Positions 8,849-21,031 are shown, numbered from the stretch's first letter. The stretch: 64,000 bases of DNA from Massilia sp. Leaf139 (GCF_001424165.1 NZ_LMOJ01000023.1:1-64000), one strand, 5' to 3'. Notes: generated by a model not told the origin, from the letters alone. Numbers and translations are program-made.

Positions 8849-9370
8849 GGGAAGTCCTCGTTTGCCGAAAAAGTTTGCCGAATAGGTAAGCCGAACAGGG
8901 TTGTGACGCACCCCGCTGCGCGGCGACAGCTGTCGTTACACGACGTCGCCTGGATACCGCGGCATGGGGCATCTTGCAAGAATGCCCGATCCGGCCCCAT
9001 CCGTCGAGAGGGAATGTGGCAAAAATGACGAGACCGGGGCTCCCGGCGCATTCGGCGGGAAGCCTGTATTGACGGGCGCTATGGCGAACCGGACAAAAAA
9101 ACGCCCGCGCCGGGGGAGCGCGGGCAAAACCACCTTGGCGGTGGAGAGAGAAAAACTGGAATCGACTATAGGACGCGGCCGCGGCCGCCGTGACCACTCT
9201 TACAATTACTTACTGGAAGCACAACTTCCTTTACAACTGGCCCGTGCGTCCTTGCGCCCCTTTGCGCGGGCGCACCCCGAACCGGGCCCGATTCGGGTTT
9301 ATACTGGGGGCGCGCTATCTCATGCGTGCCGGGCTCACCCTGCGTCACCACCGCCTCACCACCAACAGCT
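8849..9370. other. Intergenic region between M13 and S41 genes
   Basis: About 520 bp with no supported protein gene. It carries the divergent upstream regions of the two flanking genes and a minus-strand double-hairpin transcription unit listed separately (9094-9158). Short open frames here have no ribosome binding site and are composition artefacts. Confidence 0.5.
9094..9158 (-). ncRNA. Candidate small RNA with CU-rich leader and C-rich terminator loop
   Basis: On the minus strand a TATAGT hexamer (9165-9170) precedes a pyrimidine-rich leader (TTTTTCTCTCTCC), a perfect 5-bp hairpin CCACC/GGTGG (9130-9144), TTTT, then a strong 8-bp hairpin GCCCGCGC/GCGCGGGC (9103-9125) with loop TCCCCCG, and finally seven T. 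No minus-strand protein gene ends here, so this terminator needs another transcript. A product of about 65 nt would show unpaired CUCUCUCC and UCCCCC, both complementary to Shine-Dalgarno sequences. No -35 box is recognisable, so the call rests on the terminator and the -10. Confidence 0.4.
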
Positions 9371-10807
9371 ATGGGCTCCACTCTCAAGAATTCCGGCCTG
9401 ATCGTCGTCGGCGTCGCTGCCGGCGTCGCCGTCACCATGCAGTTTTCCGCGCTCGCCTACAAACCGGTGGAGCCGAGCATGCCGCTCGACCAGCTGCAGC
9501 AGCTGGCCAAGGTGGTGGAAGTGATCCACTCCGATTACGTCGAACCGGTCGAAGGCGGCAAGCTGCTCACCAGCGCCATCTCCGGCATGGTCGACGCGCT
9601 CGACCCGCATTCGGCCTATCTCGATCCGGCCGCCTTCCGCGAGCTGCGTGAAGGAACCGAAGGCAAGTTCGTGGGCCTCGGCATCGAGATCGGCGAGAGC
9701 GACGAGGGCTATGTCGAAATCGTCGCGCCGATCGAGGATTCGCCAGCCGAACGGGCCGGCATCCAGGCGGGCGACCTGATCACCCGCATCGACGGCGCCG
9801 ATGTGCGCGGCCTGGGCCTGGAAGAAGCGGTCAAGCGCATGCGCGGTACGCCCGGCACCCGCGTCACGCTCACCATTGCGCGCGCCAGCACGCCGCAGCC
9901 GCTGGTGCTCACCGTCGAACGCCAGGAAATCGTGCAGAAAAGCGTCAAGGCGAAGATCGTCGAGCCGGGCTACGGCTGGCTGCGCATCGCCCAGTTCCAG
10001 GAGCCGACGCTCGACGACATGGTGAGTAAGCTGGCCGAGCTCGCGCGCAAGGAACCGCATTTGAAAGGGCTCGTGCTCGATCTGCGCAACGACCCCGGCG
10101 GCCTGCTGCAAGGGGCGATCGGCGTGGCCGCCGCGTTTTTGCCGGAAGGCGCGGAAATCGTTTCCACCAATGGGCAACTGGCCGAATCGCGCCAGCGCTT
10201 TTATGGCCAGCCCGAACACTACATGCTCAGGAGCGGGCGCGATCCATTGCTCGGCATCCCGGCCGTCTATAAAACGCTGCCGCTGGTGGTGCTGGTGAAT
10301 ACCGGTTCGGCCTCGGCGTCGGAAATCGTCGCCGGCGCGCTGCAGGATCACAAGCGCGCGGCCATCGTCGGCACCCCGACCTTCGGCAAGGGCTCGGTGC
10401 AGACGATCCGCCCGATCGGGCGCGACGCCGCCGTGAAACTCACCACGGCGCGCTATTTCACGCCCAGCGGCCGCTCGATCCAAGCGCGCGGCATCGTGCC
10501 CGATTTCGCCGTCGACGAAAATGCGGACAACGACGGCCTGAACGCGCTGCGCCTGCGCGAAGCCGACCTGCAGCACCACCTCGCGGGCGACGGCGGCCAG
10601 GAGCAGAAGACCCGTCCCGACGACATCGAAGAACAGATGGCGCTGCTCGATGCGGCGCGCGACCGCCAGCCGCTGGCCTATGGCAGCGCCACCGATTTCC
10701 AGCTGGCGCAGGCCGTCAAGCACCTGAAAGGCGAGCCGATGCAGTTGTCGAAGCGGCCAGTGCCCCCTACCCTGGCGCGCCACCAGGCGCCGCAGCTGGG
10801 CCGGTGA
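9371..10807 (+). CDS. S41-family C-terminal processing peptidase (CtpA/Prc type)
   Basis: A 478-residue periplasmic serine protease anchored by an N-terminal signal or anchor (about 6-26). A PDZ domain (about 80-170, with GLGIEIG and DLITRIDG) is followed by the S41 catalytic domain. The Ser/Lys dyad is visible as S315 in SASASE and K340 in FGKGSVQ, 25 residues apart as in the E. coli enzyme Prc. Such proteases cleave proteins from the C-terminus and often trim cell-wall hydrolases or lipoproteins. The ATG at 9371 is preferred over a GTG at 9326 because it places the hydrophobic segment at the N-terminus; neither has a clear ribosome binding site. Confidence 0.93.
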   Translation: MGSTLKNSGLIVVGVAAGVAVTMQFSALAYKPVEPSMPLDQLQQLAKVVEVIHSDYVEPVEGGKLLTSAISGMVDALDPHSAYLDPAAFRELREGTEGKFVGLGIEIGESDEGYVEIVAPIEDSPAERAGIQAGDLITRIDGADVRGLGLEEAVKRMRGTPGTRVTLTIARASTPQPLVLTVERQEIVQKSVKAKIVEPGYGWLRIAQFQEPTLDDMVSKLAELARKEPHLKGLVLDLRNDPGGLLQGAIGVAAAFLPEGAEIVSTNGQLAESRQRFYGQPEHYMLRSGRDPLLGIPAVYKTLPLVVLVNTGSASASEIVAGALQDHKRAAIVGTPTFGKGSVQTIRPIGRDAAVKLTTARYFTPSGRSIQARGIVPDFAVDENADNDGLNALRLREADLQHHLAGDGGQEQKTRPDDIEEQMALLDAARDRQPLAYGSATDFQLAQAVKHLKGEPMQLSKRPVPPTLARHQAPQLGR

Positions 10808-10902
10808 TGGCCTTCCCGACAATTCCCAGGCGTGAGCCGATTGTGTAGAATCGCCCTCATTCACGCGGGAATCCCCCGTTATCTCCTTTGAAAGTCCCCA
10901 CC

Positions 10903-12024
10903 ATGAAACCTGTCGTCATCAGCGGCACCGGCCTGTTTACGCCTCCGTATTCCATCTCGAACGACGAGCTGGTGACGGCGTTCAATGCCTACGTCGAGCT
11001 GCACAATGCCGAGAATGCCGCCGCCATCGCCGAGGGCAGCGTCACCGCGCTGGAACCCTCGAGCAGCGGTTTTATTGAAAAAGCCTCCGGCATCAAGTCG
11101 CGCTACGTGATGGAAAAAGAGGGCATCCTCGACCCAAGCCGCATGACTTCGCGCATCGCCGAGCGCGGCGACGACGAACTGTCGCTGCAGGCCGAGATGT
11201 GCGTGGCCGCCGCCAACGATGCGCTCAAACGCGCCGGCCGCGTCGCCGCCGACATCGACATGGTGCTGGTCGCCGCCTCCAACATGCAGCGCGCCTACCC
11301 GGCGATGGCGGTCGAAGTCCAGGAAGCGCTCGGCATCGAGGGCTATGGCTTCGACATGAACGTGGCCTGTTCCTCGGCCACCTTCGGCATCCAGACCGCG
11401 ATGGCGGCCGTGCAGACCGGCCAGGCGCGCGCCGTGCTGGTCTTGAATCCGGAAATCACCAGCGGCCACCTGAACTTCCGCGACCGCGACAGCCATTTTA
11501 TTTTCGGCGACGCCTGCACCGCGATGATCATCGAAGCGGCCGACACCGCCGTCGGCGAACACCAGTTCGAGATCCTCGAGTCGAAGCTGAAAACGAAATT
11601 CTCGAACAACATCCGCAACAACTTCGGCTTCATGAACCGGTTCGACGAAGCCGGTGTCGGTAAAGCGGATAAACTGTTCCGCCAGCAGGGCCGCAAGGTG
11701 TTCAAGGAAGTGTGCCCGATGGCCGCCGAGATGATCCGCGAAACGGTGGAGACGGCCGGCCTGCAGATCCCGCAGGTGTCGCGCTACTGGCTGCACCAGG
11801 CGAATTTGAATATGAACCTGCTGATCGCGCGCACCCTGCTCGGGCGCGACGCGGAACCGAACGAGGCGCCGGTGATTCTCGACACCTATGCCAACACCTC
11901 GTCGGCCGGTTCCATCATCGCCTTCCACAAATACCAGGACGACCTGCCGCAGGGCGCGCATGGCGTGATCTGCTCGTTCGGCGCCGGTTATTCGATCGGC
12001 TGCGTCGTCGTGCGCAAGAAGTAA
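10903..12024 (+). CDS. Beta-ketoacyl-ACP synthase III-like (FabH-type) condensing enzyme
   Basis: A 373-residue thiolase-fold enzyme of the KAS III family. The catalytic triad is complete: C156 in ACSSATFG, H298 in LHQANLN and N331 in YANTSSAG. Such enzymes condense an acyl-CoA or acyl-ACP with malonyl-ACP. It is about 50 residues longer than housekeeping FabH and there are no fab genes nearby, so it is more likely a secondary KAS III of lipid or specialised metabolism than the main FabH. ATG at 10903 is used; an in-frame TTG lies 15 bases earlier. A 10-bp hairpin follows the stop. Confidence 0.85.
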   Translation: MKPVVISGTGLFTPPYSISNDELVTAFNAYVELHNAENAAAIAEGSVTALEPSSSGFIEKASGIKSRYVMEKEGILDPSRMTSRIAERGDDELSLQAEMCVAAANDALKRAGRVAADIDMVLVAASNMQRAYPAMAVEVQEALGIEGYGFDMNVACSSATFGIQTAMAAVQTGQARAVLVLNPEITSGHLNFRDRDSHFIFGDACTAMIIEAADTAVGEHQFEILESKLKTKFSNNIRNNFGFMNRFDEAGVGKADKLFRQQGRKVFKEVCPMAAEMIRETVETAGLQIPQVSRYWLHQANLNMNLLIARTLLGRDAEPNEAPVILDTYANTSSAGSIIAFHKYQDDLPQGAHGVICSFGAGYSIGCVVVRKK

Positions 12025-12050
12025 GTCCCCTCCTCCGCTCGTCCTCCCCG

Positions 12051-12072
12051 GGCTGCGCCACCTGGCGCAGCC
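12051..12072. terminator. Strong hairpin downstream of the KAS III gene
   Basis: GGCTGCGCCA and TGGCGCAGCC form a perfect 10-bp stem with a 2-nt apex, 26 bp after the stop. No T tract follows, so termination, if any, would not be classical. Confidence 0.4.
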
Positions 12073-12131
12073 TGTCTCGATTGCCCCCTGTCGCAAGTCC
12101 GCAACCCCACCCGCGCACTGCTGAAATTCCG

Positions 12132-12162
12132 TTGCAATAATATATATTGTTTCTGCTAAGAT
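12132..12162 (+). promoter_or_regulatory. Candidate promoter and operator for the membrane protein gene
   Basis: TTGCAA (12132-12137) and an extended -10 TGCTAAGAT (12154-12162) are 19 bp apart. An AT-rich inverted repeat CAATA-N5-TATTG (12135-12149) overlaps the spacer and could bind a regulator. It stands out from the GC-rich surroundings. Confidence 0.35.
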
Positions 12163-12195
12163 CAGTTTCAATAATAATCACAACCGGAGATTGGC

Positions 12196-12954
12196 ATGGG
12201 AGAGATGCTGGAGAATCAGGCGCTACGCGCCGACACCCGCCTGCTTGTCGTCGCGCCGGGCGACCTGTTCGGCGTTCACCGCAAGCTGGTCGCCGTCGCC
12301 TTGCTGCTGTTGCTGGCCCACACCGGCGCCATGGCGCTCAAATACTACGCCGGCAACGACACCGCCTTCGGCCTGGTGCCGCTCTTCGATTTCTATGAAG
12401 AGCGCAACGTGCCCACCTATTTTTCGTCGCTGAACCTGCTGCTGACGGCAGCCCTGCTGTATGCGATCGCGCGCCTGGCGGCCCAGGGCGGCAAGCACCA
12501 GGGCCACGCCTGGCGCATCCTGGCCGGCGGCTTCCTGTTCATGTCGATCGACGAGTGCGCTGATCTGCGTATGATCCTGAGCAAGCTGGCCAAGTCCGTC
12601 GCCGGCGCCCAGCTCGAAGCCGTGCCGCTGCTGACGGTGGCGTGGACGGTGCCGGTGGCGCTGCTGCTGCTGGTGCTGGCGGCGTATTTCATTCCCTTCC
12701 TGCTGCGCCTGAAGCCGGTCTACATGGTGCACTTCACCCTGGCTGGCGCCGCCTTCGTGTTCGCCGCCATCGGTTTCGAAACCATCGAGGGCCGCCACGT
12801 CGCGCTGACCCATGGCGTGCGCGATGTCGCCTTCATGCTGATGGTCACCGCCGAGGAAACGCTGGAAATCTTCTCGATCCTGTATTTCCAGTATTTCCTG
12901 CTACGTTATCTCAACGAATACCACCGCAACGTCTACCTGCGCCTCAGTTACTAG
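12196..12954 (+). CDS. Multi-pass inner-membrane protein of unknown function
   Basis: A 252-residue protein with about six hydrophobic segments: roughly 30-50, 75-95, 110-122, 145-170, 178-200 and 215-235. Acidic clusters lie between segments (MSIDECAD, MVTAEETLEIF), which could coordinate a metal or ion, but no family could be assigned. GGAGA sits upstream of the ATG at suitable spacing. The neighbours, a KAS III enzyme and a convergent FadH-like reductase, give no functional clue. It could be a sensor or transporter-like membrane domain. Confidence 0.7.
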   Translation: MGEMLENQALRADTRLLVVAPGDLFGVHRKLVAVALLLLLAHTGAMALKYYAGNDTAFGLVPLFDFYEERNVPTYFSSLNLLLTAALLYAIARLAAQGGKHQGHAWRILAGGFLFMSIDECADLRMILSKLAKSVAGAQLEAVPLLTVAWTVPVALLLLVLAAYFIPFLLRLKPVYMVHFTLAGAAFVFAAIGFETIEGRHVALTHGVRDVAFMLMVTAEETLEIFSILYFQYFLLRYLNEYHRNVYLRLSY

Positions 12955-12961
12955 CACGCGA

Positions 12962-15028
<2,067 letters not shown>

Positions 15029-15046
15029 CTAAACGTATGAAGGCAC

Positions 15047-15067
15047 GTAGGGTGGCCGGCTCCACCC
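15047..15067 (+). repeat. Degenerate REP-like palindrome
   Basis: GTAGGGTGG followed by CCGGCT and CCACCC forms a 6-bp stem GGGTGG/CCACCC after the GTAG head shared with other copies in the window. It lies between the fadH-like start and the next gene and lacks the ACGCG tail of the better copies. Confidence 0.4.
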
Positions 15068-15107
15068 GGACGGCGGATCGGCTGCCGGCGGCGACGCCGC
15101 CCGCGTT

Positions 15108-15563
15108 TTAAACGAGATGGCTTTCCGGCGCGCGCAATTCCGCGAACTGTTCGATGCTGCCGATCCGCACGGTGACCGGATTCAGGCTGGCATTCGGCGA
15201 CAGCGAGCGCCAGGCGAACTTCCATTCCTGTTCCTGCGCGTGGGCGCCGCTCTTGGTAAACGCTGCGCCCAGCGGCGAGCGGCCGCCGTATTCGACGGCG
15301 CCGTCGATGCCGGCCCAGTTCGGCAAGGCACGCTGCACGGCGCGGTGCAGGCGTTCGCCGAATTCCTCGCTGTTGTGGATGACGAGGCAGCAGTCGGCCG
15401 GCCCCAGCACCTCGAACAGGGATTTACTCCAGGCGCGCGAGAACGAGACCGTCAGGAAGCCGTTGGCCGGCAGCAGCCGGAACTGGCCGGCCTTCAAGGC
15501 CTGCTCCAGCTCGTCGCGCATGCCGTAGCGGTGCAGGGTGGGTGGGCGCTGGTAGTCGTGCAT
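15108..15563 (-). CDS. Conserved-looking hypothetical protein (151 aa)
   Basis: A soluble 151-residue protein with no signal peptide, membrane segment or motif that I recognise. It has several aromatic residues and two adjacent cysteines (ADCCLVIHN, about 57-58). It starts at ATG 15563 with GAG a few bases upstream. It lies head to tail with a DUF2721 membrane protein 25 bp upstream, so the two may be co-transcribed. It is kept as real because of its codon-position GC pattern and operon position; function unknown. Confidence 0.65.
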   Translation of the reverse strand: MHDYQRPPTLHRYGMRDELEQALKAGQFRLLPANGFLTVSFSRAWSKSLFEVLGPADCCLVIHNSEEFGERLHRAVQRALPNWAGIDGAVEYGGRSPLGAAFTKSGAHAQEQEWKFAWRSLSPNASLNPVTVRIGSIEQFAELRAPESHLV

Positions 15564-15588
15564 GTGGTACTCGATTCGAAGTAGAAAA

Positions 15589-16047
15589 TTATTGGGTGCG
15601 GCGCTCGCCGGTCGCCAGGCTGGCGTCGTGGCGCATGCGCATGAAGCGCGACGAAATGAAAATCTCGCGCAGGAAAAATACGAAGCTGAAGATCAGGCCG
15701 CACATCGCCAGCACGAAGGAGGCGGCGATGTACTGGTCGAGCTTGATGTTGGCGCTGTCGCCCAGGAACAGCATCGCGATCACCAGGCAGACCAGGAAAC
15801 CGCAGGCCGTGCTCGAGGTGATCGCATAGTTGATCAGGTGCGAGCGCACGTACAGGGTTTCGAGTTCTTCGGTGTAGTCGTCGTTGGCGCCGATCTGCAG
15901 GCGGTCTTCCAGCACCCGGGTGCGGTCGATGATGCGCGCCAGCCGGTTGGTCAGCACGGTCAGCTTGGTCGCCACGCCCGTCAGCAGGAAAACGGGGGCG
16001 ATCGCCAGCTGGATCATGTGGCCGATGTCGCTAATCTGGATATTCAT
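15589..16047 (-). CDS. DUF2721-family membrane protein
   Basis: A 152-residue inner-membrane protein. A hydrophobic N-terminal segment (about 8-28) is followed by a charged amphipathic stretch (NRLARIIDRTRVLEDRL) and two further membrane helices (about 75-97 and 103-127), with a basic tail. The N-terminal motif APVFLLTGV and the RLARIIDR heptad are typical of the DUF2721 family, whose function is unknown. It lies 25 bp upstream of the 151-residue hypothetical gene on the same strand. Confidence 0.8.
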   Translation of the reverse strand: MNIQISDIGHMIQLAIAPVFLLTGVATKLTVLTNRLARIIDRTRVLEDRLQIGANDDYTEELETLYVRSHLINYAITSSTACGFLVCLVIAMLFLGDSANIKLDQYIAASFVLAMCGLIFSFVFFLREIFISSRFMRMRHDASLATGERRTQ

Positions 16048-16121
16048 GGAAACACGTTCATGGTGGGTGCGTCATTCGTCAGTGTAGCAGCCGCGCTCGC
16101 GGCCACTGCCTCGGGCCCGGC

Positions 16122-17078
16122 TCAATCGAAGCGGCCGTGGCGCTTGAACTGTTCGGTCGCGGCGACCAGCGCACGGGCAATGCCGATCTCGAGGGCGCCA
16201 TGGCCCGCATCCGGAATCATGCGCATGTTCGCGCCCGGCCAGGCCGCGTGCAGGCGGTGCGCCGACAGCGGCGGGCAGATCACGTCGTAGCGGCCTTGCA
16301 CGATGACGGCCGGCAGGTGGGATATGCGGCCGATGTCGCGCACCAGCTGGTCTTCTTCGAGGAAGGCGCCGTTCGCCATGTAATGCGCTTCCAGGCGGCC
16401 GACGCCGAGATCGAGCGTGTCGGAGGCCTGCTCTTCTTCCTGCGGCAGCAGGAACACGCGGCGCCCTTCGAAGCGGCTCCAGGCGCGCGCCGCCGGCCAG
16501 TACAGGGCCGGATCGTCGCACAACAGGCGGCGCGCATAGGCGCCGAGCAGATCGCCGCGTTCCTCGAGCGGGATCGGAGCGATGAATTCCTCGTAGAGCT
16601 CCGGATAAAACCACTGCACGCCGTGCAGGAACCAGTCGACTTCCGCCTTCGTGCAGAGGAAGATCCCGCGCAGCACGAAGCCGAGGCAGCGCTCGGGGTG
16701 AGTCTGGCCATAGGCCAGCGCCAGCGTCGAACCCCAGGAGCCGCCGAACACCAGCCAGCGTGAAATGCCGAACATCAGGCGCAGGCGCTCGATGTCCTCG
16801 ATCAGCAGTTCGGTCGTGTTGTTCCTCCACTCGCCCAGCGGCGTGGACTTGCCGGCGCCGCGCTGGTCGAACAGGATCACGCGGTAGGCATGTGGATCGA
16901 AAAAGCGGCGGTGCTGGGGAGAGAGGCCGGCGCCCGGGCCGCCGTGCAGGAACAGTACCGGGATGCCGTTCGGATTGCCCACCTCCTCCCAGTAGATCGC
17001 GTGCAGCGCGTCGACGGCGAGCATGCCATGGCGGGTCGGTTGGATCGGCGGGAACAGCAACGGCGGGGTGAGGGGCAT
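16122..17078 (-). CDS. pip: Proline iminopeptidase (alpha/beta hydrolase, S33)
   Basis: A 318-residue cytoplasmic exopeptidase that removes N-terminal proline. HGGPG (45-49) forms the oxyanion region; the nucleophile is S114 in GGSWGS; the acid and base are the Asp of GRYD and the His of DAGHGA near the C-terminus. The start at 17078 (MPLTPP) has AAGAGAG five bases upstream and gives the usual length of about 315; an upstream in-frame ATG would add 17 residues and overlap the neighbouring stop. It probably forms a unit with the PLP enzyme upstream. Confidence 0.93.
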   Translation of the reverse strand: MPLTPPLLFPPIQPTRHGMLAVDALHAIYWEEVGNPNGIPVLFLHGGPGAGLSPQHRRFFDPHAYRVILFDQRGAGKSTPLGEWRNNTTELLIEDIERLRLMFGISRWLVFGGSWGSTLALAYGQTHPERCLGFVLRGIFLCTKAEVDWFLHGVQWFYPELYEEFIAPIPLEERGDLLGAYARRLLCDDPALYWPAARAWSRFEGRRVFLLPQEEEQASDTLDLGVGRLEAHYMANGAFLEEDQLVRDIGRISHLPAVIVQGRYDVICPPLSAHRLHAAWPGANMRMIPDAGHGALEIGIARALVAATEQFKRHGRFD

Positions 17079-17128
17079 GGCGGCTCTCTTGAAGTTCGAG
17101 AGAGAATTGTAGCCTACCCAGTCACCCA

Positions 17129-18445
17129 TCAGAAGAGCGTGTTATAGGCGCCGCGCACGTGATAGTCGTCGTCGACGGCGAGCAGCAGCGGCCATTTGTC
17201 GAAGGTGGTGCACGGGTGCGAGATGCCGCAGCCGACCAGGTCGCCGACCGCCAGTTCCGTGCACAGCGGATGGCCTTCGGGCAGGCGCAGATAGGCGTGC
17301 TGGTCGTTCAGCTTGTCGATGCGGCAGCCGGGCGGCAGCGGGTGCGGCGCGCCGGGGCCGGGGCGGTGGTACAGCAGCGGCAGCGGCAGGTCGGCGTCGT
17401 GGGAGGCGTCGCGCTTGCCCATGCTCAGGATCGCCAGATCCGGTTCCGGGCGCGACTGCACCATCGACCAGACCTCGAGGGCGGGCCGCAGTCCGTCGCG
17501 CTCCTCTTCGCGCGCGTTCAATTCGCCGATCATGCGCTCATAGGTGCCGTGGTCGCTCGTCAGGTAGCAGCCGCTGCGCAGCAGCGCGCGCACGGGACGC
17601 GACAGCCCGGAGACGGCGCCGAAGCCGCGTGCGACCAGGTCGAAATAGGCGGAGCCGCCGGCCGACAGCAGGATCTCGGCGCCGACAAATAAACCCTCGT
17701 CGTCGGCGCTGCGCACCAGTTCGACCAGCCGGGCGAGGAAGGCGTCGACCTGCGCCAGGTCGTGCGCGCGATCCTCGCTCACCAGCAGCCCCTCGTACCC
17801 TTCGAACCCAGCCAGCAGCAGTCCTGGCGCGCCGGCGATCGCGCGCGCCACGGTGAGCGCCGCCTCCGGTGTGCGGCAGCCGGCGCGCTTACCCGCCAGC
17901 CCCAGCTCGACCAGCACCAGGAGCGGCCGCGCCAGCGGGTGTAAAGCGACCGCCTCGGCCAGGCGCGCCACGCCGGCCAGCGAATCGGCCAGTACGACGC
18001 ATTCGAAACCGGCGTCGCCGCGCAGCAGCGCGAGGATGGATCGAATGTCGCTCGGCGCCACCAGCTGGTTCGCCAGCAGCACGCGCCGTACGCCGAAGCG
18101 GTAAGCCGCCTGCACCTGCGTGGCGTTGGCGAGGGTGATGCCCCAGGCGCCATTGGCGAGCTGGGCGCCGAAGAGCTGCGGACTCATGGTCGTCTTGCCG
18201 TGCGGCGCCAGCGCCACCCGGTGGCGTTCGCAAAAGCGCCGCATCCAGTCCAGGTTATGGCGCAGGGCCGGTGTTTTCAGCACGGCGACGGGGAAACTGG
18301 TATCGGCATGCAGCACGTTCCACCCCTGCACGCCGATCGCGCCCTGGCGCAGTGGCTCGAGGATCGGCAAGCCCTTGGTGCCGGGGTAAAGGAGCTGTTC
18401 GTCGAGGGCGCCCAGCGCCAGGCCGTCGTACGGGAGGGGGTGCAT
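17129..18445 (-). CDS. PLP-dependent amino acid deaminase / D-serine dehydratase-like protein
   Basis: A 438-residue fold-type III PLP enzyme: an alanine-racemase-like barrel followed by a D-serine-dehydratase-like C-terminal domain. The PLP lysine is K84 in PHGKTTMSPQ. The C-terminal HPCTTFDKW carries the His/Cys pair used for the metal site in this family. Members remove ammonia from D-serine or D-threonine or act as D-threonine aldolases, and the exact substrate is not readable here. It ends 50 bp before the proline iminopeptidase start, and a DUF2750 gene lies upstream. Confidence 0.82.
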   Translation of the reverse strand: MHPLPYDGLALGALDEQLLYPGTKGLPILEPLRQGAIGVQGWNVLHADTSFPVAVLKTPALRHNLDWMRRFCERHRVALAPHGKTTMSPQLFGAQLANGAWGITLANATQVQAAYRFGVRRVLLANQLVAPSDIRSILALLRGDAGFECVVLADSLAGVARLAEAVALHPLARPLLVLVELGLAGKRAGCRTPEAALTVARAIAGAPGLLLAGFEGYEGLLVSEDRAHDLAQVDAFLARLVELVRSADDEGLFVGAEILLSAGGSAYFDLVARGFGAVSGLSRPVRALLRSGCYLTSDHGTYERMIGELNAREEERDGLRPALEVWSMVQSRPEPDLAILSMGKRDASHDADLPLPLLYHRPGPGAPHPLPPGCRIDKLNDQHAYLRLPEGHPLCTELAVGDLVGCGISHPCTTFDKWPLLLAVDDDYHVRGAYNTLF

Positions 18446-18478
18446 GGCTAGCCTATTCAGCAGGATGATTCAGCGGGA

Positions 18479-18883
18479 TTACTCTGCGGGATTGCGCTTC
18501 TCCGCCGGGCGCTGGCGCAGGCGCGCCTGCAGGTCGGCGCGCAGCTGCGCATGCGCGGGCGTCAGCCCGTATTCGTCGGGCGTGTAGGTGATGCCGGGCA
18601 GGATGCCGTCGGATTCGATCTGCGGCAGCAGTTCGTCCAGCAATTCCTGCAGGCTGAACTGCTGCGGCAGGTAGCCCGTCCATTCGAGGACGGCGCATTG
18701 TTCGGCCAGTTCGCGTGTCGGCCAGAGCGGGAACACGAGCGCGCCATCGTCGGTCTTGCCGATGGCCCAGCCGTCCTGCACCAGCCCCCAGACGACGCCG
18801 CTGTCGGCGACGCGGCGAATGAAATGTTCGTAGCGCAGCTGCTTGGGAAGGGTTACGACGGAAGAGGTTTCGCTGGCGTCCAT
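18479..18883 (-). CDS. DUF2750-family protein
   Basis: A 134-residue soluble protein. The pattern RYEHFIRRVADSG, WGL, DGW and FPLWP(T)RELAE is that of DUF2750, a small domain of unknown function in proteobacteria. It has no signal or membrane segment. It is followed 33 bp later by the PLP enzyme gene on the same strand and may be its first operon member. The alternative would be a stand-alone housekeeping gene. Confidence 0.75.
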   Translation of the reverse strand: MDASETSSVVTLPKQLRYEHFIRRVADSGVVWGLVQDGWAIGKTDDGALVFPLWPTRELAEQCAVLEWTGYLPQQFSLQELLDELLPQIESDGILPGITYTPDEYGLTPAHAQLRADLQARLRQRPAEKRNPAE

Positions 18884-18987
18884 GGGATTCGCTTATCGGG
18901 TAGTTAGTAGGCAGGATACAAAAAATGGCGCAATCGGGCCGCGCCTTTGGGTGCGCCGGCGCGGCAGCGTCCGCACGCGGCCAGGCA

Positions 18988-19025
18988 TAAAAAAACACCG
19001 CCGGGCTGGCGCCGCGGCGGTGTTT
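18988..19025 (-). terminator. Terminator of the pha genes (minus strand)
   Basis: An 11-bp stem (18993-19003 with 19015-19025, AAACACCGCC/GGCGGTGTTT) is followed on the minus strand by a run of T. It lies 34 bp after the phaB stop and nearly repeats the stem of the 4484 terminator. Confidence 0.85.
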
Positions 19026-19058
19026 CGGAGCGTGCTGCGCTCTGGCGCGGGACGCCGC

Positions 19059-19799
19059 TCAGGACATGTGCTGGCCGCCGTTGATGGCGATGTTGGCGCC
19101 GGTGACGAAGGCCGCTTCGTCCGACGACAGGTAAGCGACCAGGCCGGCGACTTCTTCGGGTTTACCGAGGCGGCCCATCGGGATTTGCGGGATGATCTTG
19201 CTCTCCAGCACCTCCGACGGGATGTCCATCACCATCTTGGTGCCGATATAGCCCGGCGAGATGGTGTTCACGGTCACGCCCTTGCGCGCCACTTCCAGCG
19301 CCAGCGCCTTGGTGAAGCCGTGCATGCCGGCTTTGGCGGCCGAGTAGTTGGTCTGGCCGAAGGCGCCCTTCTGGCCGTTGACGGACGAAATGTTGATGAT
19401 GCGGCCCCAGCCGCGTTCGACCATGCCGTCGCAGACCGGCTTGGTCATGTTGAACACGGAATCGAGGTTGGTCTTGATGACCGCGTCCCAGTTGACCTTG
19501 TCCATCTTTTTAAACGTCATGTCGCGCGTGATGCCGGCGTTGTTCACCAGCACGTCGATCGGGCCGACTTCCTGCTCGACCTGTTTTACGCAGGCCTGGG
19601 CCGAATCGTAGTCGGCCACGTCGCACGGATAGGCCTTGAAACTGAAACCCTGGTCGCGCATCGAGGCCAGCCAGCCTTCGGCCTTGGTGTTGCCCGGCGA
19701 GTGGGTCGTGACGACCGTATAGCCGAGCGCCGCCAGCTTGATGCATACCGCCTCGCCCAGGCCGCCCATACCACCTGTTACCAATGCCACTCGTGCCAT
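19059..19799 (-). CDS. phaB: Acetoacetyl-CoA reductase
   Basis: A 246-residue NADPH-dependent short-chain dehydrogenase/reductase that makes (R)-3-hydroxybutyryl-CoA, the monomer for polyhydroxybutyrate. The cofactor loop is TGGMGGLGEAV (8-18); the catalytic Ser lies in ISSVNGQKG and Y152/K156 in NYSAAKAG. The QTNYSAAKAGMHGF and SPGYIGT segments are those of PhaB rather than FabG. It is directly downstream of phaA (53 bp), so the two pathway steps are coupled. The polymerase gene phaC is not in this window. Confidence 0.95.
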   Translation of the reverse strand: MARVALVTGGMGGLGEAVCIKLAALGYTVVTTHSPGNTKAEGWLASMRDQGFSFKAYPCDVADYDSAQACVKQVEQEVGPIDVLVNNAGITRDMTFKKMDKVNWDAVIKTNLDSVFNMTKPVCDGMVERGWGRIINISSVNGQKGAFGQTNYSAAKAGMHGFTKALALEVARKGVTVNTISPGYIGTKMVMDIPSEVLESKIIPQIPMGRLGKPEEVAGLVAYLSSDEAAFVTGANIAINGGQHMS

Positions 19800-19852
19800 T
19801 TGTCTTCTCCTGTGTTTTTATCCGTCTGAACTTGAGGAACTGCTGCTTGTGC

Positions 19853-21031
<1,179 letters not shown>

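Noticed and set aside
8849..8911. Upstream ATG extension of M13 copy 2
   Set aside because: It adds 21 residues before the signal peptide, without a ribosome binding site; the TTG at 8848 has GAGGA at good spacing and aligns with copy 1.
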